From assembly GCF_025698545.1 (NCBI RefSeq), contig NC_068574.1:42556014-42620013 (forward strand): DNA of 64,000 nucleotides, in the 5' to 3' direction. This document shows, piece by piece, positions 1 through 10,850 of this stretch. The notes under the pieces are model-generated. The model saw nothing but the letters and a program-made list of their open reading frames with translations, was not told the origin of the DNA and did not search any database. Each line of letters starts with the position of its first letter. Position 1 is the stretch's first letter. The DNA comes from Gossypium raimondii (taxonomy: Eukaryota > Streptophyta > Magnoliopsida > Malvales > Malvaceae). The position numbers were made by a program, and so were the translations under genes.

Positions 1-240
1 ACTCTCAAAAACCCTCAAAACTTTTTATTTTCCCCCAAAATTTTTACTCCCTCCCACTTTTCCCCTAAAACTTTTATTCTCTTCCCATCCCACCTCCCAT
101 CTACCCCAAACCCACCCCCCTCCAATTTTTTTTAATATTTTCCCTCCAAAATTTTACTCCCCTATTTACTTTCCTCAAACTTTTATTCCCCAAAACTTTT
201 TATTTTCCCCTAAACTTTTACTTCTCACCCTTTACTCTCA
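1..240. repeat. C/T-rich low-complexity repeat
   Basis: A degenerate repeat of a roughly 20-bp phrase of the type ccccaaaacttttta, present about six times with varied spacing. No reading frame, terminal repeat or target duplication is visible. It looks like simple tandem expansion or the inner part of a non-coding transposon cut by the window start. Confidence 0.5.
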
Positions 241-720
241 AATAAAAAATCAAAATTATCCAAAAAAAATCACTAAACATAAATAGTAATAATTTTATTT
301 ATATATACTATTTATATTATTAAATTAAATTTCACATTTTATATTATTTATATTATTGAATTGTTTAGTCATATTGAATATTTATATTAAAATTGAATTC
401 TTAATTATGCCATAAAATATTAGCGTTAAAATTTTATATTGGTATCAATTTCAAATTTTATTTTTAAAATAAATTTTATTAAAAATCATATTTTTATATT
501 TAATATATTTTTAATTCCAAAATACATAGTGACAAGAATCAAGATAATTGAAACAACTAAGCAAACAAATAAGCTAACCAAGATATAAAAATTAATAAAT
601 AAATTATGAGGTGATGAAAGTTAATAAAAAATTTGATTAAGGTGGACAAATTTTATTACGATGGGTGACAATGGTTACAAGGACCCAAAATTATTTTTTA
701 AAATTTAACTTGAACAAATA
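241..720. other. AT-rich intergenic stretch
   Basis: Very AT-rich DNA made mainly of A/T runs, with no open frame, no recognisable transposon end and no RNA gene that I can see. Confidence 0.5.
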
Positions 721-875
721 TATTCGATTCGATTCGATTCGAATTCCATCTCACTCGACTCGATTCGAGAAAACTTCAAATAAAGTTAGGATGATAAAAT
801 GAGATTCGAAAACTCGATTAACTCGAAAATTTTCGATTCGATTCGATTCGATTCGATCGAATGCTCACCCCTACC
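721..875. repeat. CGATT-rich MITE end
   Basis: Two runs of the pentamer cgatt (721-745 and 825-857) in an otherwise AT-rich stretch. The right edge reads gaatgctcacccctac, the inverse of the start (aggggtgagca) of a common plant hAT-type MITE. It abuts the 3' end of the PMD pseudogene, so it probably inserted there. The left end is not clear. Confidence 0.45.
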
Positions 876-2540
876 TAGCATCATAGGGAAAGGCGGTTGC
901 GTGGGTATCATCTGTTGAATTGTTGCGTCAGGTGACTGCGTCGGTGCTCTCGTTGGGGACGGTGATTGCATGGCCGCTGATGTTGAGCCGGGTGACCATC
1001 TAGGCCTCGTTGAGGGGCTGCCTTCGTAGTCTTCTCGTCTTTTATTTAGAGGTCCGCGCCTTTCCCTTCCGACACGTATTTGCCGCTGCCTCTCCTCTGG
1101 CGTAAGTAATCGACTTGCCATGGATCCTAAACCATGGCATGTATTCTGGAACGCACGCTAACTCCGAACGATGATTTGTTCCCAAGAGGTAGATATTCAT
1201 GCCGATTTTCCCACATTTCCGTGTACTCGGACCAAAGATTCAGGCCGATCCGCACCTAATAGCAGAAGGTCGATTTTGTGGTGATCGTCAAACACCTCAA
1301 GGTCCGCAGAATCGGTTGTCTACATCCAAACCGCCGTAGCACTGCTGCATGTCGGTGGGGCTCCACGGTTGCATAGTTGATCAACACTACTTTCGCGCTG
1401 CCAGCGCTCGGATTTTGTAAAACTCTTCCGGATTCTTGCCCGAGTTGTTTCGGATCCTCGTATGGTGTCCATTGAAACTATATGAACATGATAGAAATAT
1501 TAGTTATATACATAATACTAAATACTAAATACTAAATATCAATCGACTAGCGAATGTATGGAAATATCTATTTGCAATAATACTTATACCTCCCAATCGC
1601 TGCTCCAATAGAAGCCGTATATCTTCAAGTTCGACGGTAATCCACGATAACTTGCCAGATGGTTCCACCTAATTAAATAAAATTTTAGCATACTTTTATT
1701 CTTACAAAATCTACATAATAATTCTAAAATGTAATATAAAATTTACCTCGTTACGAGTGAGAATGTATATGGGTGGTTCACTCGAGGACGTAGAAATGGA
1801 AAGCGAAATCGTGCCCATGATTGCAGTAGTGACAGGCAACCTCCGATGTTTACTCTTCTCGGTCGCGTCGCCCGACATCTCCCGATATAATGTTGCCAAG
1901 ACGGCAGACTTCAACTAAATTCACCGGCCTCTAAAATCAACGAGTTTTAGCAGCCACCTTAGATGTACACAGCTCCGTGACGTGTCGGGCATCAGATAAC
2001 CTCCAATTATTTGAAGAATGTATGATCGAGCATATCGGATTCTTTCAAATTCGGTTGAATTTGCATTCGGATCAGGGAAGGTGACACTTAACCAGCCCAT
2101 CTCGACCTTACCTCCATCCATTTTATCCGGAATAGAGCCCAAAAGCTCGTAGCACACCGCCTCCCAATTGCTAGATTAGGCAGACCCGGTGACTGGGTGC
2201 CCGTCCACCGGCAATCCCAATTGCAGATGGACATCTTCTAAAGTGATAGTGCACTCTCCACATGGAACTTGCATCGTCGGCCTACAATCGCCACGTGCCA
2301 AAAACCCGCTTCCGCAGGTAGTTCTCTACTAACGGTGATGGATGAGCATGCTTATTCCGGATATTGCATTCCAATACCCGATCTTCAGACTTTTATAACA
2401 AATAATAAATTAATAATTATCTAAAAATACATAAATAAAAAAATCTTAAATAATATTTAAAAATTAAATTTAATACTTACCATTTTCATTTGCTCCATCG
2501 ATATGTGATTCCTATCAAGACGAATTAATGATCCGGTCAT
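786..2540 (-). pseudogene. Plant mobile domain (PMD, MAIN-like) pseudogene
   Basis: A decayed minus-strand gene of the plant mobile domain family (PF10536), often annotated as 'serine/threonine phosphatase 7 long form homolog' and linked to MULE transposons and to MAIN/MAIL silencing factors. Exon 1 starts at 2540 (MTGSLIRLD...) and ends at a GT donor near 2480; exon 2 resumes at 2389. Exon 2 shows ITLEDVHLQLGLPVDG, RYARSYILQIIGGYLMPD and SAVLATLYREM. Further introns lie near 1745-1673 and 1590-1478, and the C-terminal part (LLTPEERQRQIRV, then a Pro/Ser-rich tail) ends at the MITE near 875. Damage includes a frameshift after LRK near 2310, loss of about 30 codons before the CGEC motif, and a TAA just before SSNWE near 2175. 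I infer a dead, transposon-related copy. Confidence 0.85.
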
Positions 2541-2838
2541 TGATGAAAATATAAAAAAATTTAAAATTATTTTAAAAAATGAAATTGAGGGGAAATTGAA
2601 ATTAAATATGAATTTGAGAGAATTTTGGAAGGAAATTGAGAGAAAATTGAAATTAAATATGAGTTTGAAAGATTTTTGGAAGGAAATTGAGAGGATTAGA
2701 GAGGAATTATTAGATAGGATTTGTTTGTGAAAAAATAAAGGGTGGGGGTATTTATAGTTTTTTTTTTTTGTTGAGGGGGCAACGGTCAAAATTTTGACCG
2801 TTAGTATCGTTTCACGCTGCATGCCTACATCAGCGTCC
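2541..2838. promoter_or_regulatory. 5' flank of PMD pseudogene, internal repeats
   Basis: The flank upstream of the PMD start contains three diverged copies of a roughly 60-bp unit built on ggaaattgagag and attaaatatga (2580-2700), then a long T run (2758-2770). No clear TATA box. The long minus-strand frame through this stretch is low-complexity Phe/Ser/Ile-rich translation, not a protein. Confidence 0.4.
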
Positions 2839-2921
2839 TCGTCGGTAGCGACTGCCGGCGTGGAAGGAAATCGCTCCCTCAAGGACGCGATTTCCTTCCA
2901 CGCGGCAGTCGCTACCGACGA
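2839..2921. repeat. 35-bp inverted repeat (hairpin)
   Basis: Left arm 2839-2874 and right arm 2887-2921 are reverse complements over about 35 bp, with one unpaired base, around a 12-base loop. The arms are GC-rich (core gcgtggaaggaaatcgc) in an AT-rich setting. The sequence around it (2815-2990) is also GC-rich with repeated cgatttcc/cgcgat words. It lies 300-380 bp upstream of the PMD start. Confidence 0.8.
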
Positions 2922-3059
2922 CGGATGCGATGTCCCGACATCGCACTCGACATCGCTACGACGTGGACGCGATTTCCCAAAAAATGACCCATTCCGGTAA
3001 ATAATCAAAAAATCGACCCATTTCGGTAAATTTTGAAAAAAAATAGCTTTTTTTGGTGA

Positions 3060-3274
3060 ATTGCCCATGGTTTTGTTAGTTTTTTCTTTCTTTTAAATGA
3101 AGTTAAATCGGGGTTTTTTTCTAAACTACTTAAATACAGCTTTAACTTTTTTTTTCTAATTTGTTATATCAAAAACTGATTAATTCATAAACTACTATTT
3201 GGTTGATTGAGACTAATTTGAAATTGATTTAACTATTCATTCAACCTGTTTTAGCTCAATCCTAACCGATTAAA
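3060..3274. other. AT-rich spacer
   Basis: Intergenic DNA between the hairpin and the hAT-like MITE. It contains a short stretch (3176-3260) with gttgattgag/aattgatttaac words shared with the foldback family near 22.3 and 32.2 kb. No gene seen. Confidence 0.4.
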
Positions 3275-3949
3275 GGCCAGTTCTTCATTGCTTAAAAAAA
3301 GTACTTCTGACTCCAAAAGCACTTTTGAAAGAAAAGCTGTGAAGAATAAGCTGCTTTTGGCTGAAATATTTAGCTTTTCAGAAGTAAGCACTTCTGAAAA
3401 AAAGCTAAAAAGGAGAAGCCAAAAATTTTAGCTTTTCCTCTCACAAAAACACTTTTACTGCTTAATTACTTTTTCACCCCTCCAATAACATAGTATTTTT
3501 CTTTTTTTTTCTTGGTGTTTAATTACAATTGTGTTAAAATCATTAATTAAAAATAAAAAAAATATTTTTTAAAATACTAATTACAAATATTTAAATGTTT
3601 AAAATATAGTTTATATATTCTAATTAAATTTTATAAATAATTAATATTTATTGCTTAAAAATATTTACAATTTATATTTTATATATTAAAATATTAACAA
3701 CAAGTTATAATAATTTTTTATATTATTACTAAAATATAATAATATTAACTAATTTAAATATTATTTAAATACATATTTGTTACTTGATAATAACATGTCT
3801 AAAATGGAAATTTTATTTCTCAAAAGCACTTTTTGACAGCAATGCTAAACACTAAAATTTTAAACTAAACTTTTCAAAAGCACTTCTCAAAAGTACTTTT
3901 CCACAGCACTTTTTAAAAGCACTTTTCCACAGCACCGAAGCACTGGCCC
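3275..3949. mobile_element. hAT-like MITE with aaaagcactt subterminal repeats
   Basis: A non-coding element of about 675 bp. The left end reads ggccagttcttc and the right end is its imperfect reverse complement (gaagcactggcc). The hexamer-like words aaaagcactt/aagtgctttt recur many times inside both ends in both orientations, the layout of subterminal transposase sites in hAT MITEs. The interior is AT-rich and has no open frame. I could not settle the target-site duplication (8 bp expected for hAT). Confidence 0.65.
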
Positions 3950-3959
3950 TAAATCCTAA

Positions 3960-4340
3960 TTAGTGCAACAAAATTTGAATAACTTTGAATTTTAGAATTT
4001 TAAATTTTAAATTTTTTTATTTTTTTTAAAATATATTTTTTAAAAATTTTATACTTTTATTTAAAATATAAAAAAATTAAAATTTCTATGTAATTTTAAA
4101 GGATAAAGACTAAATTGACAAAAAGAACAATAAATTTAGAGGCTAAAAAATTATTTTACAGCTTGACATCATAAATTCATTAAATTAAACGGAAGAACCA
4201 AGATTTAAAAAAAACGAAAAGAAATATAGGTCTCAATGTCTCAAAATTAAAGTATAAACACTAAATTTTAAATTTTAAAATAGTGCAAGAAACTTTAGCA
4301 TATTTAAACCAAATTAAATATTTCTTTAATCACGAATTTA
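3960..4340. repeat. Repeat shared with 32.34-32.69 kb
   Basis: AT-rich sequence matching the stretch before F-box copy C (32340-32690) in order and orientation, including ttgacaaaaagaac, attattttac and gacatcat. It is a fragment of the foldback family and part of the segment duplicated together with F-box copies A and C. Confidence 0.7.
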
Positions 4341-5218
4341 GCAAACAATTGAATGTCATGAATGCTGCTTTATGTGGTGTCTAAGCTATAAATGATTCAT
4401 GGCTCTGAGAGGTTCGTTTCTGGGGATGACAAGACTCAAACATTACTTCAAATGACCAAGCCATGCACCAAAATGCCAGTTCCAGTTTACATGGACGCCT
4501 AAGCCTAACAAATCTACTAATTAGCATGCCAATTCAACATCTAGATGTCTCAAAATTTACAAGCAACAAAAGCAGTAATATCTGAATCACTACATACTTT
4601 ACAATTTACGCGTAATAGTTGGGTCCTGGAACTCATAATATAATTCCTTAAGGATTGAGTTGGTTCCATGGCCTCGCTTACCAATTACCAGATTTGACTT
4701 TATAAACTCCTTTGTACGTTTCATGTATCAGATCTCCGAGTTTCTTGCATGTAAATCTGCATGAAAACTTTACTTTTCATGTATCATTAAATCACAAACG
4801 GATGCATATTGAATGGGAGACGTGTATAAACTCAAGAAAAGAATAAAAACTCACATGTTCATTTACAGATCTTGTCATAGACTCTGGTTCCCTGCATCCT
4901 ACATTAACTTTTTCAGCTTATTAATTAACAACCATGATACAATGAAACAGAACTGTGTAATTTGTACATGGAAACGGAAAACAAAAGTTCATTAAAATGG
5001 CATCAAAAGCATTATCTTCAAGCTGTAGGTGATGAAAGAAAACTTTGAACTCACACTCTAATCCTATTAATATGGTGCATTGCTACGATTTCTTGTATGT
5101 GGTGCTAACTTCATGCTACACCTACATCAAGATTCCCATGCATTTATATATTCATGAATCAATACAACTCTGTACCATGAAATCTACTATATCACCAAGG
5201 GACTAAATAAAATTAACC
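4341..5218 (-). other. 3' flank of F-box copy A
   Basis: Non-coding DNA downstream of F-box A. It aligns throughout with 32690-33355 (flank of copy C), for example gctgctttatgtggtgtctaa and gatcttgtcatagactctgg, and in inverse orientation with 46840-47880 (flank of D). Conservation in three copies suggests old 3' UTR/downstream sequence moved with the gene. Confidence 0.7.
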
Positions 5219-5892
5219 TCAGAGAAAAGATTCATTTCTAGTTTGTGCACATTTTATACAAAAGCAAATGCATGAATATTCCATACTGGAGAAAATTGAG
5301 AAAAGGATTTGTGACTTGAAGTCTGAACTTTCACTTGATGAAGCATATGCCAGTTTCAGGATTATGATGTAATACCTGGAAATTTGCTCTCCTTTTGCAA
5401 CATTGTAGAGAGAAACAAAGCATGGGGTATAAGCAATTGCATCAAATTTTGAGCGAATGCGGAAGGATTTAGCTCCTCGCATATATCTCCCCGTTTGGTT
5501 GTAACAAGTTATTTTCGGATAATTTGACAACATGAATATTTCTCCATTGCTCAAAACAAGCATTGGTTGATAGGAACCCGAGTACACATGTTTAATGACA
5601 AATTGTTTGGTCCAAGACTCCTTGACACCATACTCTTTCATAACCCAAATGTCAAATTGCATGAAATCTGGACAGGACATATAAACAGACAACCTCCTAG
5701 CACTCCAGTCTTTGTGCATCCTGAAGAATACTTATCCAATTCTTGAAAATGATGAGGTGGTGGAACTATCCCAAACTGCTCAGTATCAAAGTCAAAAGAA
5801 TTTATGAATTCACCACGAAGAAAAGATTTCGACCAGTGATGGGCTCCATTCAAGAAAGCATTGAAAGGTAAAGAAACATAGTCAGTAGGTGC
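5219..5892 (-). pseudogene. F-box/FBA copy A, 3' part
   Basis: Second half of F-box gene A, cut off from its 5' part by Copia-1. It encodes the end of the F-box-associated (FBA) domain: SLPFNAFLNGA, then FDFDTEQFGIVPPP, then GGCLFIC, then MKEYGVKESWTKQFV, then NGEIFML. A one-base loss near 5685, compared with copy C, shifts the frame between GGCLFIC and PDFMQFDIW. The frame then stays open to 5219, although the family similarity fades after YNVAKGEQIS, so the true C-terminus may lie near 5370. Known role of the family: substrate receptor of SCF ubiquitin ligases. This copy cannot make a full protein. Confidence 0.88.
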
Positions 5893-6415
5893 TGTTAAGT
5901 TTAGTTCCCATGCAAAGGCGGCCATGCACGACATGCAAAGGTGGTCATGCTCGAAGAAATAGCGAGCAAGCAATTGGTGCCATTGTGTGCAAAGAATCAA
6001 GTTTGAAGTCGCCAATCCACTTGTCGCTTTTGGTTCCATTTTGATTGTTTTGTAATCTAGTTCATGTTGAACTAAGTAGGTAAATGTTTTGATATTGATT
6101 GGTGAAAAGTCAACAATGCAAGTTGTACAAGCTAATCTTGTAAGTTTCAATGCAAATTAGTGGAGTTAGGTAGTTGATTAGGTGATTACTTGTTTGTTTT
6201 ACTTGTTGGTGAAATATGTAATGGCTTAATGCCTTGTTGTGTGTTAATGAAAAATATCAGCTCATTTTTCATTCATTCTTCTTCTCTCTTTTCTGTTATT
6301 CGCTTGCTAGTTTCATTTTCTGTTTTTGCTTCTGAGTTTGTTTCTTCACCAAGGCTCGAGGCTTGCTATTCAAGCAAGATACAAAACAGCCTGTTATTGT
6401 CTCTTTGTTCCAACA
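5893..6415 (+). repeat. Copia-1 5' LTR
   Basis: 523 bp, TG...CA bounded. It differs from the 3' LTR at about 12 positions, mostly small indels clustered in three places. Confidence 0.95.
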
Positions 6416-6433
6416 ATTGGTATCTAGAGCTTC
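6416..6433 (+). other. Copia-1 primer-binding site
   Basis: attggtatctagagcttc directly after the LTR matches the usual copia primer site for initiator tRNA-Met (core tggtat...agagc). Confidence 0.8.
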
Positions 6434-6469
6434 ATTCTTAGTGGACTGTTGTATTAAACTAAGAAAGTG

Positions 6470-7440
6470 AATGTCTTCCTCAAGTTTTTCACCAAAGCAA
6501 CCCCACCGGTCTTCAATGGAGATGGCTTCCACATATGGTGGTCAAGATGAAGACTTACCGCAGCCTTTGATCTGTGGGAAGTTGTTAACACAGATGTCGA
6601 GCCAAGACCACCGAGGGCTAATCCCACAAGAGCTCGAGATAAGGCAAGATGTCGATGAGAGGACCAAAAGGCATAAAGCCATGTCCTCGCATCCGTAATC
6701 GTATCGATGTCATCTTCACTGAATTATGGCTGTGAGACTCCAAAACAGCCTGGGATAAGCTTAAGGAGGAGTTTCAAGGCACCGAGAGAACAAGGCAACA
6801 AAGCAGCTATTAAATTTGAGAAGGGATTTGAGAATCTAAAGATGAAGGAAGAAGAAACAAGAAGCAAGATGCTGATGTAATCATAGCAAGTGGTTAACAA
6901 GATAAGGCTCCTTGGTGAGCACTTTGATGAGGCAAGAATTGTGGAAAAGGTCCTCTCCACTTTGCCCGAGAGATATGAGGCCAAGATATCCTCCTTAGAG
7001 GACTCAAGAGACCTTGCTACCATCTCTTTGGTGAGCTAATCAACACTTTCTATGCTCAGAACAAAGGAGAGCTAGCAGAGTGAAGATCACCGGAAGGTGC
7101 ATTCAATGCCAAGGCGAGAAGCCTCGAGCCTCAAAGCTCCAAGAGGCAAAAGGCCTTGGAAAAACAGCCTAAGACGACATCAGAAGGAGTAATGACCAGC
7201 CCCGCAGACATTGCAAGAGGCCAGTCATCCAGAAGACAGATGTTGGTTTAGGCGGATGCAAGATGCCAACACCGCAAGAAGAAGGGCCATGTTGAAAGGG
7301 TGCAGAAAACAGGAGTAAGCCAAGGCGTAATCAATTTCAGCATCAAAGGTTGAAGCTCGAGTAGCCGAGGACAGAGTGACCAAGAAGAATGTGTCTTTCT
7401 TTGTTTCTCGCTTAGTCGCTCGTAAGAAATGCTCAAAAGG
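6470..7440 (+). pseudogene. Copia-1 gag (broken)
   Basis: Starts MSSSSFSP at 6470 and resembles the gag of Copia-6 (MASSSFSP). Pieces follow in shifting frames: AMSS, then a stretch matching EEFQGTERTRQQ, then EARIVEKV.STLPERYEAKISSLEDSRD. This is the UBN2-type gag of plant copia elements. The zinc-knuckle area (7190-7300) is recognisable only as scattered Cys/His codons. At least five frameshifts separate the pieces. Confidence 0.8.
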
Positions 7441-8700
7441 TTTGGTTGTCGGACGGTGGTTGCACTAACCACATGTCACCAGATGCCTCCTTGTTTAAAA
7501 CCTTGGATGAAGTTATAAAACCAAGGTCAAGGTTGGAAATGGTCATTTATAAGGATGAAGGAAGAGGAGAAGTCTTGATATGTACTCCCACAGCAACAAG
7601 ATCATTCCAAATGTCTTTGTTGGTGCGAGATTGATGAAACCTTCTCAAAGATAGCTCAACCGCCGAGAAAGGTTATTCTGTTGTGTTCAAGGACAAACAA
7701 TGCCACATTATCGATCCAAGTGGATCAAGCCTTATGACGACCACAATGACCGATAAATGCTTTGAGGTTCACTGGGCAAATGACTCAAACTCAAAGATAC
7801 ACACCTCTGTTGATGACTCCAAGCTTTGGCATCAAAGGCTTGGACATGCCAACTTCAGATCAATGGCTCGAATGGCCAAAGAGGGTTTGGCAGAGAACTT
7901 CACCACCGATGGAGCATGAGGATGTATGTGAAGTTTGCGGATGGGGAAACAGCAAGACCGCCATTTCCTACAAATTCACTTGAGAGCTAATGAAAGACCT
8001 GCACTAGTGCACTCGATGTATGTGGCCCGATGAGGACTGAATCACTCAGCAAAAACAGGTATTTCATCCTCTTCATTGATGATCTTACAAGGTTTTGCTG
8101 GATTTTCTTCTTAAAACACAAGTCCGAGGTAGCTCAAGTGTTTGTGAAGTTTAAAGCTCAGAGAGAAAGAAACAAAGTTGCAAGTCAAATCGATAAGGAT
8201 GCATAATGGCATCGAGTACACTTGACTCGGTTTCAAGCCATTTGCAATGATGCTGGTATCAAACATCAGCTTACAAATGTCTACACACCTCAGCAGAATG
8301 GGGTAGCTGAAAGAAAGAATAGAAGCCTAATGGATATGGCCAGATGTCTCCTGTTTGAAAAGAAACTGCCCAAAACCATGTGGGTGAGGCGAAGAACTTC
8401 TTTGTTTACCTTCGTAATGTGCTTCCTACCAAAGCTCTTGCATCCGAGGCGACTTTCGAGGCTTGGTTCGATTTCAAGCCTTCTTTGGCACATCTGAAGG
8501 TGTTTGGTTGCTCGTGTTATGCACAAATACAGAAGAAAGAGAGACAAGCTCTCTAAAAGGGCTCAACCAGTGTTCTAGTAGGCTACACTACCAAGAAGGG
8601 CTACAGGTTCGGATCCCTTGACAAACAAAGTCCAGTGAGCGAGATGTCATCTTTGATGAAAAGCCTCTGGAATTGGGAGAAAAATGAGCGAAGCGGTTTG
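7440..8700 (+). pseudogene. Copia-1 protease and integrase (broken)
   Basis: Protease remnant WLSDGGCTNHM at about 7440, where relatives have D-S-G, so the catalytic triplet reads D-G-G. The GAG-pre-integrase segment follows (LWHQRLGHANF at about 7830, His residues kept). The integrase core runs from about 8040 (FIDDLTRF) to QQNGVAERKNRSLMDMARCL near 8300-8350, which includes the catalytic Glu. Several frameshifts; the middle Asp region (near 8200) is damaged. Confidence 0.82.
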
Positions 8701-8859
8701 AAGACCTAGTGCCTAATCAAGTTGAACTTGAGCAACTAGGACCGAAATGGATGTTGATGATGTGCTCGTGAGAGGCACAAGGCCCCTAGATGATATTTAT
8801 GAAAGGGCACAGTTGCAATAGCGTAACCCTAGCGCTTTGAAGAGGTCGAGATGATGAAG

Positions 8860-10310
8860 GTCGGAAACTAGCTATGGTCAATGAAATCAACATGATTAAG
8901 AAGAACCGGACATGGGAGCTAGTTGATAAACTCGCTTTGGAAAGAAGACCATTGGAGTAAAATGGGTCTATCGAGTAAAACAGAATGCGATGGCGATCTG
9001 AACAAGCTAAAAGCCGTGCTTGTTGTCAAAGGATTTAGCCAAAGGTATGGTCCGGACTACCGAAACATTTGCACCAAGAGCAGTGCTTGACACGCTTAGA
9101 ATGATAGTTGCCTTGGTCGCTCAACATCGATGGACCATTCATCGACTTGATGTTAAGTCGCATTTCTCAATGGTTTCGGAAGAAGAGATCTACATCGAGC
9201 GACCTCAAGGATTTGTGATCACGGCAAAGAACACATGGTGTACTGATGAAAAAGGCTTTATATGGTGCAACAGCTCCTCGAGCCCGGTATGCTCGAATTG
9301 ACTCTTACCTTTCGGTTTGGAATTTGAGAGAAGTCCCAATGAACCAACATCGTATGTGAAGAAGAACCAAGTGAAACTCACTATCCTGTCACTCTATGTT
9401 GATGATTTATTGGTAATCGGAGGAGATAGAAGAATGCTCAAGATTTCAAAAGAAAATGATGGAAATGTTTGAAATGTCCGATTTAGGAATGAACTACTTC
9501 CTTGGAATGGAAGTGAAGCAAATGAAAAGGGAATCTTTCTAAGTCGAGTTCTTTTACTATGAAGATCCCGGATAAGTTCTCTATGAAGAATCGCAAGCCA
9601 ACAAGCACACCAATGGTCGTTGGAGTGAAGCTTTCGAGGCAAGGGAGTGGTGAACCAATTTGCGAGACTATGTACAAGAGTCTCATTGGTAGTCTGTTGT
9701 ATTTGATCGCAACAAGACCCGATATCATGTTTCTTTGTTAGTGTGCTATCGAGATACATGAATTGTCGCAATGATCGGCACTTTCAAGCGACTAAAAGAG
9801 TGCTAAGATACATCAAAGGCACCATTGATCATGGTGTATTGTTCAAAAAAATTTGAAAACATGAAGTCGATAGGCTATGTTGATAGTGGAATTTGGATCG
9901 AGTGATGACATGAGGAGCACATCCGGATATGCATTTAGTCTTGGCTCGTGCATGTTTTTTGGAGTTCTAAGAAACAAAGTCGTGGCACAATCAATGCAGG
10001 TTGAATATGTTGTCTTGCATCATTGTGAATCAAGCCATATGGCTTAGAAAAATCTTGGGTGATTTAAACCATAACAAAAGAGGCAACAGAGATTTATTGT
10101 GACAACAAATCATTGTTGCAATTGCAAAAATCCCATTTTCATGGTAGAACCAAGCACTTCAATATTAAGTTGCATGTTATAAGGAGATGGAACAAGCTCA
10201 TGAAATCGAAGTGATTCATTGCGATTCGAAGTGCAAATTGTCGATATCTTCACAAAGGCACTCAATGTGTCTAAATTTGTTAAATTCAAAAGGAATTAGG
10301 TGTTACTAGC
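8860..10310 (+). pseudogene. Copia-1 reverse transcriptase and RNase H (broken)
   Basis: RT remnants: GVKWVYRVK near 8955, HRLDVKSHF near 9140, and the active-site YVDD at 9395-9406. The connection region (YLIATRPDIMF) lies near 9700-9730 and RNase H follows to about 10310 in pieces. Frameshifts occur every 100-200 bp. No frame spans RT. Confidence 0.85.
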
Positions 10311-10328
10311 ATGGAAACTAAGGAGGAG

Positions 10329-10850
10329 TGTTAAGTTTAGTTCCCATGCAAAGGTGGCCATGCACGACATGCAAAGGTGGTCATGCTCGAAGAAATAGCG
10401 ACAAGCGTTGGTGCCATTGTGTGCAAAGAATCAAGTTTGAAGTCGCCAATCCACTTGCCGTTTTGGTTCCATTTTGATTGTTTTGTAATCTAGTTCATGT
10501 TGAACTAGGTAGGTAAATGTTTTGATATTGATTGACTGAAAAGTCAGCAATGCAAGTTGTACAAGCTAATCTTGTAAGTTTCAATGCAAATTAGTGGAGT
10601 TAGGTAGTTGATTAGGTGATTACTTGTTTGTTTTACTTGTTGACTGAAATATGTAATGGCTTAATGCCTTGTTGTGTGTTAATGAAAAATATCAGCTCAT
10701 TTTTCATTCATTCTTCTTCTCTCTTTTCTGTTATTCGCTTGCTAGTTTCATTTTCTGTTTTTGCTTCTGAGTTTGTTTCTTCACCAAGGCTCGAGGCTTG
10801 CTATTCAAGCAAGATACAAAACAGCCTGTTATTGTCTCTTTGTTCCAACA
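10329..10850 (+). repeat. Copia-1 3' LTR
   Basis: 522 bp, preceded by the polypurine tract aaggaggag (10320-10328) and followed by the second ggtgc. Confidence 0.95.

Larger units (their letters stand above)
5893..10850 (+). mobile_element. Copia-1: full-length Ty1/copia element in F-box A
   Basis: A 4,958-bp LTR retrotransposon. LTRs (523 and 522 bp) start TGTTAAG and end CCAACA. The target-site duplication is ggtgc at 5888-5892 and 10851-10855. Removing the element and one duplicate would rejoin the FBA coding sequence of copy A. The primer site (ggtatctagagc) follows the 5' LTR, and the polypurine tract aaggaggag precedes the 3' LTR. The gag, protease, integrase, RT and RNase H order is that of Ty1/copia. 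All domains are broken, mostly by small indels. The LTRs are about 98% identical by eye. Confidence 0.95.

Noticed and set aside
2457..3068. 203-codon minus-strand frame
   Set aside because: Apart from the PMD exon-1 start, it translates simple-repeat DNA and the hairpin; composition is Phe/Ser/Lys-rich without a domain.
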